Assembly: GCA_017472105.1 (NCBI GenBank)
Contig: JAFUQY010000265.1
Coordinates: 1 to 14,453 of the forward strand
Source of the DNA: Clostridia bacterium
Lineage (GTDB): Bacteria; Bacillota_A; Clostridia; Oscillospirales; CAG-272
Direction: 5' to 3'
Length of the DNA: 14,453 bases
Numbering within the stretch: position 1 is the first letter of the stretch; every line of letters starts with the position of its first letter. The notes under the pieces are model-generated. The model did no database searches. It worked only from the letters and a program-made list of their open reading frames with translations, and was not told the DNA's origin. Below are positions 7,557 through 14,076 of the stretch, one piece after another. Position numbers and translations under genes: made by a program.

Positions 7557-7596
7557 ACCGCTGTATTCCGATTTCCCGGAAATATGGCGGTTTTTT
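7557..7596 (+). terminator. Intrinsic terminator after the DUF1508 gene
   Basis: The left arm from ACCGC (7557-7561) pairs with the right arm ending GCGGT (7587-7591). The stem continues through G-T pairs and TATT/AATA with one bulge, and is followed by six T. Confidence 0.85.
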
Positions 7597-7603
7597 CGTG
7601 CCT

Positions 7604-7662
7604 TTCCGACGGTTTCACACGTTTTTTCGGGGATTTCTCCCTGTTCCGACCGGTTTCACGCG
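7604..7662 (+). repeat. Imperfect direct repeat upstream of a promoter
   Basis: TTCCGACGGTTTCACACG (7604-7621) recurs at 7644-7662 as TTCCGACCGGTTTCACGCG. The start-to-start distance is 40 bp, and the second copy ends 9 bp before the -35 at 7672. Possible regulator sites; no function is proven. Confidence 0.5.
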
Positions 7663-7671
7663 CCCTCAGCC

Positions 7672-7700
7672 TTGACAAATCCCATACAATGCGGTATAAT
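7672..7700 (+). promoter_or_regulatory. Consensus sigma-A promoter of the SLH-ricin-M23 gene
   Basis: Perfect TTGACA (7672-7677) and TATAAT (7695-7700) with a 17-bp spacer, 45 bp upstream of the start at 7746. Confidence 0.92.
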
Positions 7701-7745
7701 ATAAGCTGGTATGACCTGAAAAATTCTTTACATAAAGGATCGATA

Positions 7746-9557
7746 ATGGTGACAAATCATATTACCCGCGGTGCGGCTGTTCTTCTGAGTGCGCTGATGC
7801 TTGCAACTCCCGCGGCTGCATTTTCCGGCGGAGATCTTCTCTTCAGCCGGCCGGGTGAAATCTCATACAGAATCGACGCACTTCCCGGTGAGCGCAAGTC
7901 CGGCTTCGCTTTCACTGAGGACGAGGTCGATGAACCCGAAATCCCCGCAGTTTTTGATTCCGAAATCACGGTCGGTGTACAGCTGGATGAAAACGATGCC
8001 GCGATGCGTCTGTATTATCTGGGCATGCTCACCGGAAGCGGAACCAAGCCCGGCGGCGGAATCGAATTCTCCCTTGAACGGGGTCTGACCCGTGTGGAAT
8101 CGGCGGTATTTGCCGTACGTCTGCTCGGCGCGGAAGAAGAAGCCACAGCCTCTCACTACGCACATCCCTTCGATGACGTTCCCGGCTGGGCATCCGATTA
8201 CGTCGGCTATCTCTACCGCAGCGGTCTCCTCGATGATCTGGCACAATCCGAGAGCTTCGGACCCGGCATGGCGGAATCCACCGGACGGTTCATGAGCTAC
8301 ATGCTCTACGCGCTCGGCTACACCGGACAGGATGTCTCCATCGAAGAAGCGGAAGCCTGTGCGCGCTCCATCGGACTCTGCGTGACCGAAGAGGACGCTC
8401 CCCTGACCCGCGGCGGTGCTGTTACCGCAATGTACAACACGCTCCGCACCACGATGCGTGACTCCGACCGGGTATTCTCCGACTCCCTTGTAGAATCCGG
8501 CGCCGTTTCCTATCAGGACGCGATTTTCTTCCTCTGGAACGACGACGCGGCGGAAACCAACCGGTACATGGACGCAGTCGGCTACGGTGAGGAATGGGTT
8601 CTCCCGGACGGGTATTACAAAATCAAATCCACCGACGGCGGCAAGCTGCTCAATGTAGCAGTCACCGGTATGAATAACGACTACGAAGGCGTTGGCGTGA
8701 CGATGTGGGAAAACACCGACGACATCACCCAGACCTTCCGTGTGGAACGAACCGAACGCGGTACCTACTACATCTACTCCGCGGCATCCAGGAACGGCTA
8801 CGGCAGAGTTATCGGTGCAACGGATTCTTCCGATGTGACCGGTCTGTACAGCTCCTACCGTGCAAACGCAATGGAATTCCGCATCACCGGTACCCCGGAC
8901 GGCACATGGTGCATTGAATCCGCCGACCGCGACGGTTTCTGTCTCACCTCCGAAGATTCATGGAAAAACGGCAGTCCCGTCATCCTCGCGGACAAGACCG
9001 CTGCCGCATTTGATACATGGGAATTTGAACGTCAGGGCATCGTGAACGCGGAAGGCGACGAGCTTGCCATCTGGGTTGCGGACTCCCTCGTTGTAACGCA
9101 GGGCGCATTTGACAGCTATTCCCATCAGGTTCAGAACGCACTCGACATCCAGCCCACCGAAGGCATGGTACGCGCGCCGTTCAACGCAACCGTCGTCCGC
9201 ATTGACGCAAGCGAAATCGCATGCAACGCTGTTTGGATCCAGAGTACGAACAAGGTTCGCTACGCTGACGGCTCCTACGACTACATGACTGCGATCTTCC
9301 TGCACGACAACAACATTTCCGATCTGTACGTCGGTCAGGGACTCAAGCAGGGCGAATACTTCTACCACTCCGGCGACTACGGCATCTCTTCCGGCAAGCA
9401 CGTACACGTCTCCTTCTACCGCGGCGAGTACAATGCATGGACCATGCGCGTCGGCAACGGTGATGTGAACGCGGAAGACGCACTGTTCCTCCCGGACGAT
9501 ACCTACATCTACAACGACTACGGCCTGGACTGGACGGTCACCTCTCTGGCAGATTAA
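7746..9557 (+). CDS. Exported SLH-ricin-M23-like cell-wall protein
   Basis: A 603-residue exported protein. Residues 1-25 form a signal peptide (basic start, hydrophobic LLSALMLATPAAA, cleavage near AAA/FSG). Residues about 82-260 resemble S-layer-homology repeats (AMRLYYLGMLTGSG, LTRVESAVFAVRLLGA, FDDVPGWASDYVGYLYRSGLL), which would hold it to wall polymers. Residues about 287-430 look like a ricin-type beta-trefoil with worn QxW positions (QTFRVE, MEFRIT, DTWEFE). Residues about 445-603 resemble an M23/LytM metallopeptidase: SHQVQNALDI (H460, D467), an H520 segment and GKHVHVSF (H552, H554), the expected zinc and catalytic residues. It would bind glycans and possibly cleave peptidoglycan cross-links. 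The start at 7746 is chosen over an upstream in-frame ATG because it follows AAAGGA and begins the signal peptide, and the upstream part would cover the promoter. Confidence 0.85.
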   Translation: MVTNHITRGAAVLLSALMLATPAAAFSGGDLLFSRPGEISYRIDALPGERKSGFAFTEDEVDEPEIPAVFDSEITVGVQLDENDAAMRLYYLGMLTGSGTKPGGGIEFSLERGLTRVESAVFAVRLLGAEEEATASHYAHPFDDVPGWASDYVGYLYRSGLLDDLAQSESFGPGMAESTGRFMSYMLYALGYTGQDVSIEEAEACARSIGLCVTEEDAPLTRGGAVTAMYNTLRTTMRDSDRVFSDSLVESGAVSYQDAIFFLWNDDAAETNRYMDAVGYGEEWVLPDGYYKIKSTDGGKLLNVAVTGMNNDYEGVGVTMWENTDDITQTFRVERTERGTYYIYSAASRNGYGRVIGATDSSDVTGLYSSYRANAMEFRITGTPDGTWCIESADRDGFCLTSEDSWKNGSPVILADKTAAAFDTWEFERQGIVNAEGDELAIWVADSLVVTQGAFDSYSHQVQNALDIQPTEGMVRAPFNATVVRIDASEIACNAVWIQSTNKVRYADGSYDYMTAIFLHDNNISDLYVGQGLKQGEYFYHSGDYGISSGKHVHVSFYRGEYNAWTMRVGNGDVNAEDALFLPDDTYIYNDYGLDWTVTSLAD

Positions 9558-9582
9558 GGCAATTCTCTGACTGATTTGCAAC

Positions 9583-10176
9583 ATGAAAAACGAACTCAAC
9601 AAAAAAATCAAAAAGCTCTGCGATGAAGCCGGATCCGCCGCCGCTGCCGAAAAGTTTGAGGAACTCTCGGACAAAATGGAGGCAGAATACGACGCGCGCG
9701 TGAAGGCAGGCATGAGCGAGCTTGACGCATACCGCGACGTTCTCAAGGATGTGGACAAAATCCGCGAACTTCTGGACAGTCTCCCGAAAACCGCCGAGGA
9801 TGAAGACCGGAAAAGCCGGCAGCTCTCCTTCAAATGGCTCTCGAAAAACCTGTCCCGCATCTCCGGGTGCATGTGGATCATGACCGCCATCGTCTACATC
9901 CTCTTCAGCATGACCTACGGCGGCTGGGAAATCACGTGGCTGATCTTCCTCTGGTCCGCAATCGGGCAGATTCTTCTCAACATGGCGAAGAAGGTCAACC
10001 GCGGCGTGAAGCTGAAAAAGGTGCTCAAAGGCGGGCTCTCCGGAATTCTCTGGATTGCCGCGACGATGTTCTACTTCTTCGTGAGCATGTACACCATGGA
10101 CTGGCACCTGACATGGCTCCTCTTCCCGTTCACGGCGATTCTGCAAATCATGCTCAACGCCCTGTTCGGCGACTGA
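9583..10176 (+). CDS. Four-helix membrane protein with charged N-terminal domain
   Basis: A 197-residue protein I cannot name. Residues 1-92 are highly charged and helical (NKKIKKLCDEAG, KFEELSDKMEAEYDARVKAG). This recalls the small helical prefix domains found before membrane parts in Firmicutes (DUF1700/HAAS or permease-prefix type), but the match is only by appearance. Four hydrophobic helices follow at about 93-110, 117-134, 153-170 and 176-193. Helices 1-2 and 3-4 are similar in sequence, an internal duplication. The gene starts 25 bp after the SLH-ricin-M23 gene with no clear ribosome binding site and no promoter, so it is probably expressed with that gene, perhaps at a lower level. A role at the envelope is inferred from this pairing only. 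Confidence 0.82.
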   Translation: MKNELNKKIKKLCDEAGSAAAAEKFEELSDKMEAEYDARVKAGMSELDAYRDVLKDVDKIRELLDSLPKTAEDEDRKSRQLSFKWLSKNLSRISGCMWIMTAIVYILFSMTYGGWEITWLIFLWSAIGQILLNMAKKVNRGVKLKKVLKGGLSGILWIAATMFYFFVSMYTMDWHLTWLLFPFTAILQIMLNALFGD

Positions 10177-10185
10177 AACAACGAT

Positions 10186-10221
10186 AAAATGCCGTAAATC
10201 TTCGGAAATACGGCATTTTTT
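10186..10221 (+). terminator. Intrinsic terminator after the membrane protein gene
   Basis: An 11-bp perfect stem AAAATGCCGTA / TACGGCATTTT (10186-10196 with 10209-10219) with T residues to 10221. The A-run on the left may let it work in both directions. Confidence 0.92.
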
Positions 10222-10260
10222 ATTGCAATTCGCCCTCTGCACTGTTCTTTCACAGATTTT

Positions 10261-10307
10261 ACCCTGAAATTGCCGGATATTTCACATTCAATAATATCTC
10301 ACAGGGT
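10261..10307. repeat. Nested inverted repeats upstream of the antitoxin promoter
   Basis: The outer arms are ACCCTG (10261-10266) and CAGGGT (10302-10307). The inner arms are GATATT (10276-10281) and AATATC (10293-10298). The right outer arm ends one base before the -35. Possible regulator site; the arms are short and could arise by chance. Confidence 0.35.
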
Positions 10308-10308
10308 C

Positions 10309-10337
10309 TTGACAACCCAACGCAAATAAGATATAAT
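10309..10337 (+). promoter_or_regulatory. Consensus sigma-A promoter of the type III TA module
   Basis: Perfect TTGACA (10309-10314), a 17-bp spacer and perfect TATAAT (10332-10337). The expected transcription start, about seven bases on, coincides with the first base of the first antitoxin repeat (10344). Confidence 0.93.
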
Positions 10338-10343
10338 ATTCAT

Positions 10344-10452
10344 GTGGGTGTATCTCAGCCCTGAGTGAGAGATTTAAAAAGTGAGCTTCTCTTGGCTCTT
10401 TCAAGAAAGTTACGAGTGAGCGTTTCGCTGCTCAAAATGCGAGAGTTATGAA
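10344..10452 (+). ncRNA. Type III antitoxin RNA, three pseudoknot repeat units
   Basis: Three consecutive non-identical units: 10344-10380 (37 nt), 10381-10415 (35 nt) and 10416-10452 (37 nt). Each reads GTG-R-G-Y, an 8-nt loop, GCYC, a short spacer, a segment that pairs back to the loop, then an A/T-rich tail. Stem 1 pairs GGGT/GCCC in unit 1 and GAGC/GCTC in units 2 and 3. Stem 2 pairs the loop with downstream bases: TCTCA/TGAGA (10353-10357 with 10366-10370), TCTTG/CAAGA (10390-10394 with 10402-10406) and TTTCGC/GCGAGA (10423-10428 with 10439-10444). This is the H-type pseudoknot plan of ToxI-like antitoxins, with an 8-nt loop as in the 36-nt ToxI repeat. The RNA would be cut into units by the toxin and hold it inactive. 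Confidence 0.85.
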
Positions 10453-10456
10453 ATGG

Positions 10457-10481
10457 GGGCAAGGTGAACTTGTCCTTTTTT
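10457..10481 (+). terminator. Intrinsic terminator between antitoxin and toxin
   Basis: GGGCAAG (10457-10463), loop GTGAA, CTTGTCC (10469-10475, one G-T pair) and six T. Type III TA loci use a leaky terminator at this point so that antitoxin RNA exceeds toxin mRNA. Confidence 0.85.
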
Positions 10482-10500
10482 CATTTTCAACGGAGTCACC

Positions 10501-10989
10501 ATGGACAACATAAAGCTGTACGAAATCAATCCCAGGTATATTACATATCTGTCCGCATATTCGCCGCATCTGTTTCTGAATAAACAAGCCGGTCAGAAAA
10601 ATGAACGCAAGTACATCGGTATTGTATTTCGGATCAACCAGTACGATTACTTTGCACCGTTATCCTCTTTCAAAAACAAGCACAAGTTCATGAATGAAAG
10701 TCTTGATTTTATCAAAATCGGCAATTATGCGGTAATCAATCTGAACAACATGTTTCCTGTTCCGCCAGGTGAACGCTTCTATGTGGACATCGGCAGTCAA
10801 CGGGATCCGTATTATCGTGATTTACTGCTTGCGGAATACCGCATCATCAAGTCAATTCAGGAAAAAATCCGAAAAAACGCACAGAATGTATATAAAATCA
10901 AATTAAGAGACGGCGACAGCACTTCTCTTGCAAAACGATGCAACGATTTCCTTCTTCTGGAAAAAGCATACAACGAATTCATCAGATAA
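10501..10989 (+). CDS. Type III toxin, ToxN/AbiQ-family endoribonuclease
   Basis: A 162-residue protein of the ToxN/AbiQ family, sequence-selective RNases that cut mRNA and their own antitoxin RNA and that act in phage abortive infection and plasmid stability. Family blocks are KYIGIVFRINQYDYFAPLSS (37-56) followed by FKNKHKFM (57-64), where the Tyr, the Ser pair and the Lys/His belong to the active-site region, then DFIKIGNYAVINLNNMFPVP (69-88). The C-terminal half is helical. The length is close to the usual 160-200. The ATG at 10501 follows CGGAG by about six bases. The gene is richer in A/T and uses ATA, TTA, AGA and AGG codons unlike its neighbours, suggesting acquisition by transfer. 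It is preceded by its promoter, three RNA repeats and a terminator, the complete layout of a type III module. Confidence 0.93.
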   Translation: MDNIKLYEINPRYITYLSAYSPHLFLNKQAGQKNERKYIGIVFRINQYDYFAPLSSFKNKHKFMNESLDFIKIGNYAVINLNNMFPVPPGERFYVDIGSQRDPYYRDLLLAEYRIIKSIQEKIRKNAQNVYKIKLRDGDSTSLAKRCNDFLLLEKAYNEFIR

Positions 10990-11008
10990 ATCTGTAACGG
11001 AGGTCCTC

Positions 11009-11698
11009 ATGAAACCCATCACCGAATCCCTCACGAACCGGGAAAAATCCTACCCCATCATCACCGCGCATTCCGGATGCGAAGGTACGCCGGACAACAG
11101 CATCGAGCACATCAAAGCCGCCATTGCCAGCGGTGCGGAGTGCTTCGAAATCGACGTTCACGAGCATAACGGCACGCTCTACCTCACCCACGACGAAAAG
11201 GGGAACTACGAAGGATGCCCCACCCTCGCGGACTGTTATGCACTCGTTGCCGCGGACGACAGAGTCATCATGCAGTGCGACTGCAAATCGTTCGGACTCG
11301 CGAGAAAGTGCGCGGATCTCGCGGCGGAATACGGCATTCAGAACCGCGTTCTCGTGGCAGGCTCCGTGGGATTTGACGAGATTCCCGCCCTTGACGAAAC
11401 CGAAACCGACTGGTGGCTCGGCATGTGGGAATCCGATCACGAAGCGGAAGAGCTGACCGAAAACTGCGCGAAGCTCCGCGAAATGGGCGACAAATACCGC
11501 ATCGTCAACGTGGACGCCGGCATGGTCAACGACTTCATGATCGCGAAAATCCGCGAATACGGCTATCACCTCTCCGTCTGGACGGTGAACAACGAGGCCG
11601 ATCTCCGACGGTTCCTTGCGCTTGATGTGATCTGGAACATCACCACCCGCACACCGAAACGCGCACTCGAGCTCCGCCGCGAAATCTGCGGGGTCTGA
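11009..11698 (+). CDS. Glycerophosphodiester phosphodiesterase (GDPD)-like protein
   Basis: A 229-residue TIM-barrel protein of the GDPD family, whose members hydrolyse glycerophosphodiesters to glycerol-3-phosphate and an alcohol with a divalent metal. Conserved parts are ITAHSGCEGTPDNS (18-31; His21), FEIDVHEHNG (46-55; Glu47, Asp49), LTHDEKG (59-65; His61), MQCDCKS (88-94) and SVWTVNNEADLRRFLALDV (189-207). Two family positions are unusual: the normal HRG is HSG, and the usual E-x-K of the third metal-ligand strand is D-x-K (Asp91, Lys93). It lacks a signal peptide. The start at 11009 follows GGAGGT; an in-frame ATG at 10928 lies inside the toxin gene and is rejected. It lies 19 bp after the toxin stop with no promoter seen, so it may be read from the TA promoter. 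Activity on classic substrates is uncertain. Confidence 0.85.
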   Translation: MKPITESLTNREKSYPIITAHSGCEGTPDNSIEHIKAAIASGAECFEIDVHEHNGTLYLTHDEKGNYEGCPTLADCYALVAADDRVIMQCDCKSFGLARKCADLAAEYGIQNRVLVAGSVGFDEIPALDETETDWWLGMWESDHEAEELTENCAKLREMGDKYRIVNVDAGMVNDFMIAKIREYGYHLSVWTVNNEADLRRFLALDVIWNITTRTPKRALELRREICGV

Positions 11699-11709
11699 CC
11701 CAACAAAAG

Positions 11710-11749
11710 AAGCGGATTCTCTGACATTTCTGCCGGAGATCCGCTTTTT
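11710..11749 (+). terminator. Intrinsic terminator between convergent GDPD-like and recD2 genes
   Basis: AAGCGGAT (11710-11717) pairs with ATCCGCTT (11739-11746), extended by CTC/GAG inside, with a T tract to 11749. On the other strand the tail is CTTCTTTTG, so it may also stop recD2 transcription less efficiently. Confidence 0.85.
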
Positions 11750-11766
11750 CTATGCAATTTTTCCGC

Positions 11767-14013
11767 TTATTCTTCCGCGAGGAATTCTTTGAGCAGCGTA
11801 CAGCGCACAACATGGCGGTCGTTGGCGATCATCTGCTCGAGCACTGACGTCTTGCCGACAAGGATCACCATCTTCGACGCGCGCGTGACGGCAGTGTACA
11901 GGAGATTCCTCGACAGCAGCATCGGTGCGCACTGGTACAGCGGGATGATGACGACGGGGTACTCGCTTCCCTGACTTTTGTGTACCGTGATCGCGTATGC
12001 GTGGTCGATTTCGTCAAGCTGTGTGAAGTCGAGGATGCACCGCCGCTCGTCAAACTCCACGGTCATGAGGTTTTCCTCGGTGTCGATATCCACAACCACG
12101 CCGATGTCGCCGTTGAAGATGCCCATCCCGTTCCGTCCGTCGTCGGTTTCCCATTCGACCGTGTAGTTGTTCTTCGTCTGCATGACGCGGTCGCCGACCC
12201 GGAAGATGAGATCGCGGGATTTGCGTTCTTTTTTCTGCGGTGCGGGAGGATTGAGTGCCGCCTGAATGCCCATGTTGAGCGTTTCGGTGCCGGACAGACC
12301 CTTGCGCGACGGGGTGATGATCTGGATTTTCTGCTGGATGTCCATTCCGTACGTGCGCGGGAGCCGGTTCTGCACGAGATCCACCACGGTGCGCGAGATT
12401 TCCTCCTCGCCGTTCCGCCGGATGATGAAGAAATCCGCGTCGATGCTCTTGTTTTCCGTGGACGGCATCTGACCGTCATTGATGCGGTGGGCGTTGGTGA
12501 CGATCATACTGCTGCCGCTCTGGCGGAAAATCTCCGTGAGCCGCACGGTCGTGAATGCCCCGGATGCGAGAATATCGCCGAGGACGTTCCCTGCACCAAC
12601 GGACGGCAGCTGGTCGGAGTCGCCGATGAGGATGAGCCGGGAGCCGTTCTTCATCGCGCGGAGCATGGACTCCATCAGGACGATGTCGATCATGGATGCC
12701 TCGTCGATGATGAGCACGTCCGCGTCGATGGTGTTGTCCTCATTTCGCAGGAAACTGGAGCCGACCTCGTCCTGGGCATCCATTTCGAGCAGGCGGTGGA
12801 TCGTCTTCGCTTCGTGGGATGTGGCTTCGCTCATGCGTTTTGCCGCACGTCCGGTCGGAGCCGCCAGCGCGATTTCGTAGTCGAGTGAGGTAAAAATGTT
12901 GATAAGCCCCTTGATGATGGTCGTTTTACCGGTACCCGGGCCGCCGGTCAGAAGCATGACGCCTCCGGACATTGCCGAGAGCAGTGCCTGACGCTGAGCA
13001 TCTGCGTAGGTGATCCCGGACTGGGCTTCGCACTTCTGAATCAGGAGAACGGAGTCGTCGACCGCCATTTTCGGGCACATCCGGTCGAGTTTTTTCAGTT
13101 TTTTCGCCGTGTAGGTCTCCGCATTGTAGTAGCGCGGCTCGTACACATATCGCGTATTGTTCTTCCGCACCTGCACGAGCGCAAGATCCTCACACGCCTT
13201 CTCGACGCACTGCACGACGCGTTCGTGGTAATTCCGGTTTCCGTCAAACAGCAGATCGACCGCGCACCGGCAAAGATCGTCAAACGGGAGACAGGTGTGT
13301 CCGGAACGTGAAGCTTCGGTTTTCAGCACATACGACAGCCCGTGGATGATGCGTTCGTCGGAGTCGGTGTCCAGCCCCATGCTCATCGCAATCTGATCCG
13401 CGCGGCTGAAGCTGATGCCCCAGAAGTCCTCGCACAGACGGTATGGGTTGTTTTTGATCCGGTCAACCGCCGCGCCGCCCCATTTTTTGTAGATTTTCAT
13501 CGCGGTCTGCGGCGTGAAGAAATCCTTGCAGAACATCATGACCGCACGGGCGCCGGAGATGGATTTATAGTTTTCGGAAATGGCTTCGGCCTTTTTTTTC
13601 GTGATGCCGGAAATGTCCGTGAGCCAGTCGGGGTGATTCTCGATGACGTCAAAGGTGTCGGTGCCGAACATTTCGACGATTTTCTGTGCCGTTTTCGGGC
13701 CGATTCCCTTGACCGCACCGGACGCGAGATAACGAAGGATGTCCCCCTGCTCCGCCGGCAGTTTTTTCTCGTAGCTTTCCGCCGCAAACTGACGTCCGTA
13801 AACCTTGTGCGTCATCCATTTGCCGGTACAGGTGATTTTGTCGCCCTCCGCGAGGTACGGAATGATCCCGGTAACCGTGACGGGATGTCCCTCCGTGTCC
13901 TCGAGCTCGCAGACGATGTATCCGTTTTCCTCGTTCTGGTAGATGATGGAGTCCACGATTCCGGAGACGGTTTCGGGATCCTGCGGCGCTGTATTCATTT
14001 TCTGCTGGTTCAT
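11767..14013 (-). CDS. recD2: RecD2-type ATP-dependent 5'-3' DNA helicase
   Basis: A 748-residue SF1B helicase of the RecD2 (RecD-like) type, which acts in DNA repair without RecBC. The N-terminal domain (about 14-85) is beta-rich. Helix-hairpin-helix elements follow (VKGIGPKTAQKIVEMFG 101-117; ISGITKKKAEAISENY 134-149). The motor has Walker A LLTGGPGTGKTT (354-365), APTGRAAKRM (385-394), DEASMID (437-443), ILIGDSDQLPSVGAG (461-475), LTEIFRQ (492-498) and the C-terminal AYAITVHKSQGSEYP (672-686), ending LLYTAVTRAS (704-713). All key residues are present and the length is normal. The start at 14013 follows AAAGGAG by seven bases; a 20-residue longer reading begins in the metK-recD2 spacer and lacks a ribosome binding site. 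It lies 84 bp after metK in the same direction. Confidence 0.95.
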   Translation of the reverse strand: MNQQKMNTAPQDPETVSGIVDSIIYQNEENGYIVCELEDTEGHPVTVTGIIPYLAEGDKITCTGKWMTHKVYGRQFAAESYEKKLPAEQGDILRYLASGAVKGIGPKTAQKIVEMFGTDTFDVIENHPDWLTDISGITKKKAEAISENYKSISGARAVMMFCKDFFTPQTAMKIYKKWGGAAVDRIKNNPYRLCEDFWGISFSRADQIAMSMGLDTDSDERIIHGLSYVLKTEASRSGHTCLPFDDLCRCAVDLLFDGNRNYHERVVQCVEKACEDLALVQVRKNNTRYVYEPRYYNAETYTAKKLKKLDRMCPKMAVDDSVLLIQKCEAQSGITYADAQRQALLSAMSGGVMLLTGGPGTGKTTIIKGLINIFTSLDYEIALAAPTGRAAKRMSEATSHEAKTIHRLLEMDAQDEVGSSFLRNEDNTIDADVLIIDEASMIDIVLMESMLRAMKNGSRLILIGDSDQLPSVGAGNVLGDILASGAFTTVRLTEIFRQSGSSMIVTNAHRINDGQMPSTENKSIDADFFIIRRNGEEEISRTVVDLVQNRLPRTYGMDIQQKIQIITPSRKGLSGTETLNMGIQAALNPPAPQKKERKSRDLIFRVGDRVMQTKNNYTVEWETDDGRNGMGIFNGDIGVVVDIDTEENLMTVEFDERRCILDFTQLDEIDHAYAITVHKSQGSEYPVVIIPLYQCAPMLLSRNLLYTAVTRASKMVILVGKTSVLEQMIANDRHVVRCTLLKEFLAEE

Positions 14014-14040
14014 ATCCGTCTCCTTTCGGTGAATCAGGAT

Positions 14041-14076
14041 GAAAATCGTGGAATCCGGGTGTCCGAACTCCACGAT
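14041..14076 (-). terminator. Terminator-like hairpin between metK and recD2
   Basis: On the minus strand, ATCGTGGA (14069-14076) pairs with TCCACGAT (14045-14052). The stem continues through G-T, TTCGG/CCGGA and an ACAC loop (about 14 bp in all), followed by TTTTC. The T run is short, so termination may be partial and let recD2 be read from the metK promoter. Confidence 0.7.

Noticed and set aside
7584..7745. N-terminal extension of the SLH-ricin-M23 protein
   Set aside because: It would run through the perfect promoter at 7672-7700 and bury the signal peptide. The ATG at 7746 has a ribosome binding site.
8958..9890. Minus-strand open frame of 310 codons
   Set aside because: It crosses two plus-strand genes with clear domains or membrane helices, so it is a codon-bias shadow.
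10344..10452. CRISPR-like or riboswitch reading of the leader repeats
   Set aside because: The units have no unique spacers, and the promoter-repeat-terminator-ToxN order and pseudoknot pairing fit a type III antitoxin. No known riboswitch core was recognised.
10928..11008. Earlier ATG for the GDPD-like protein
   Set aside because: It lies within the toxin gene and lacks a ribosome binding site. GGAGGT precedes the ATG at 11009.
11980..12888. Plus-strand open frame of 302 codons
   Set aside because: Antisense to the conserved RecD2 motor motifs.
14014..14073. 20-residue longer start for RecD2
   Set aside because: It begins inside the metK-recD2 hairpin region. AAAGGAG precedes the ATG at 14013.
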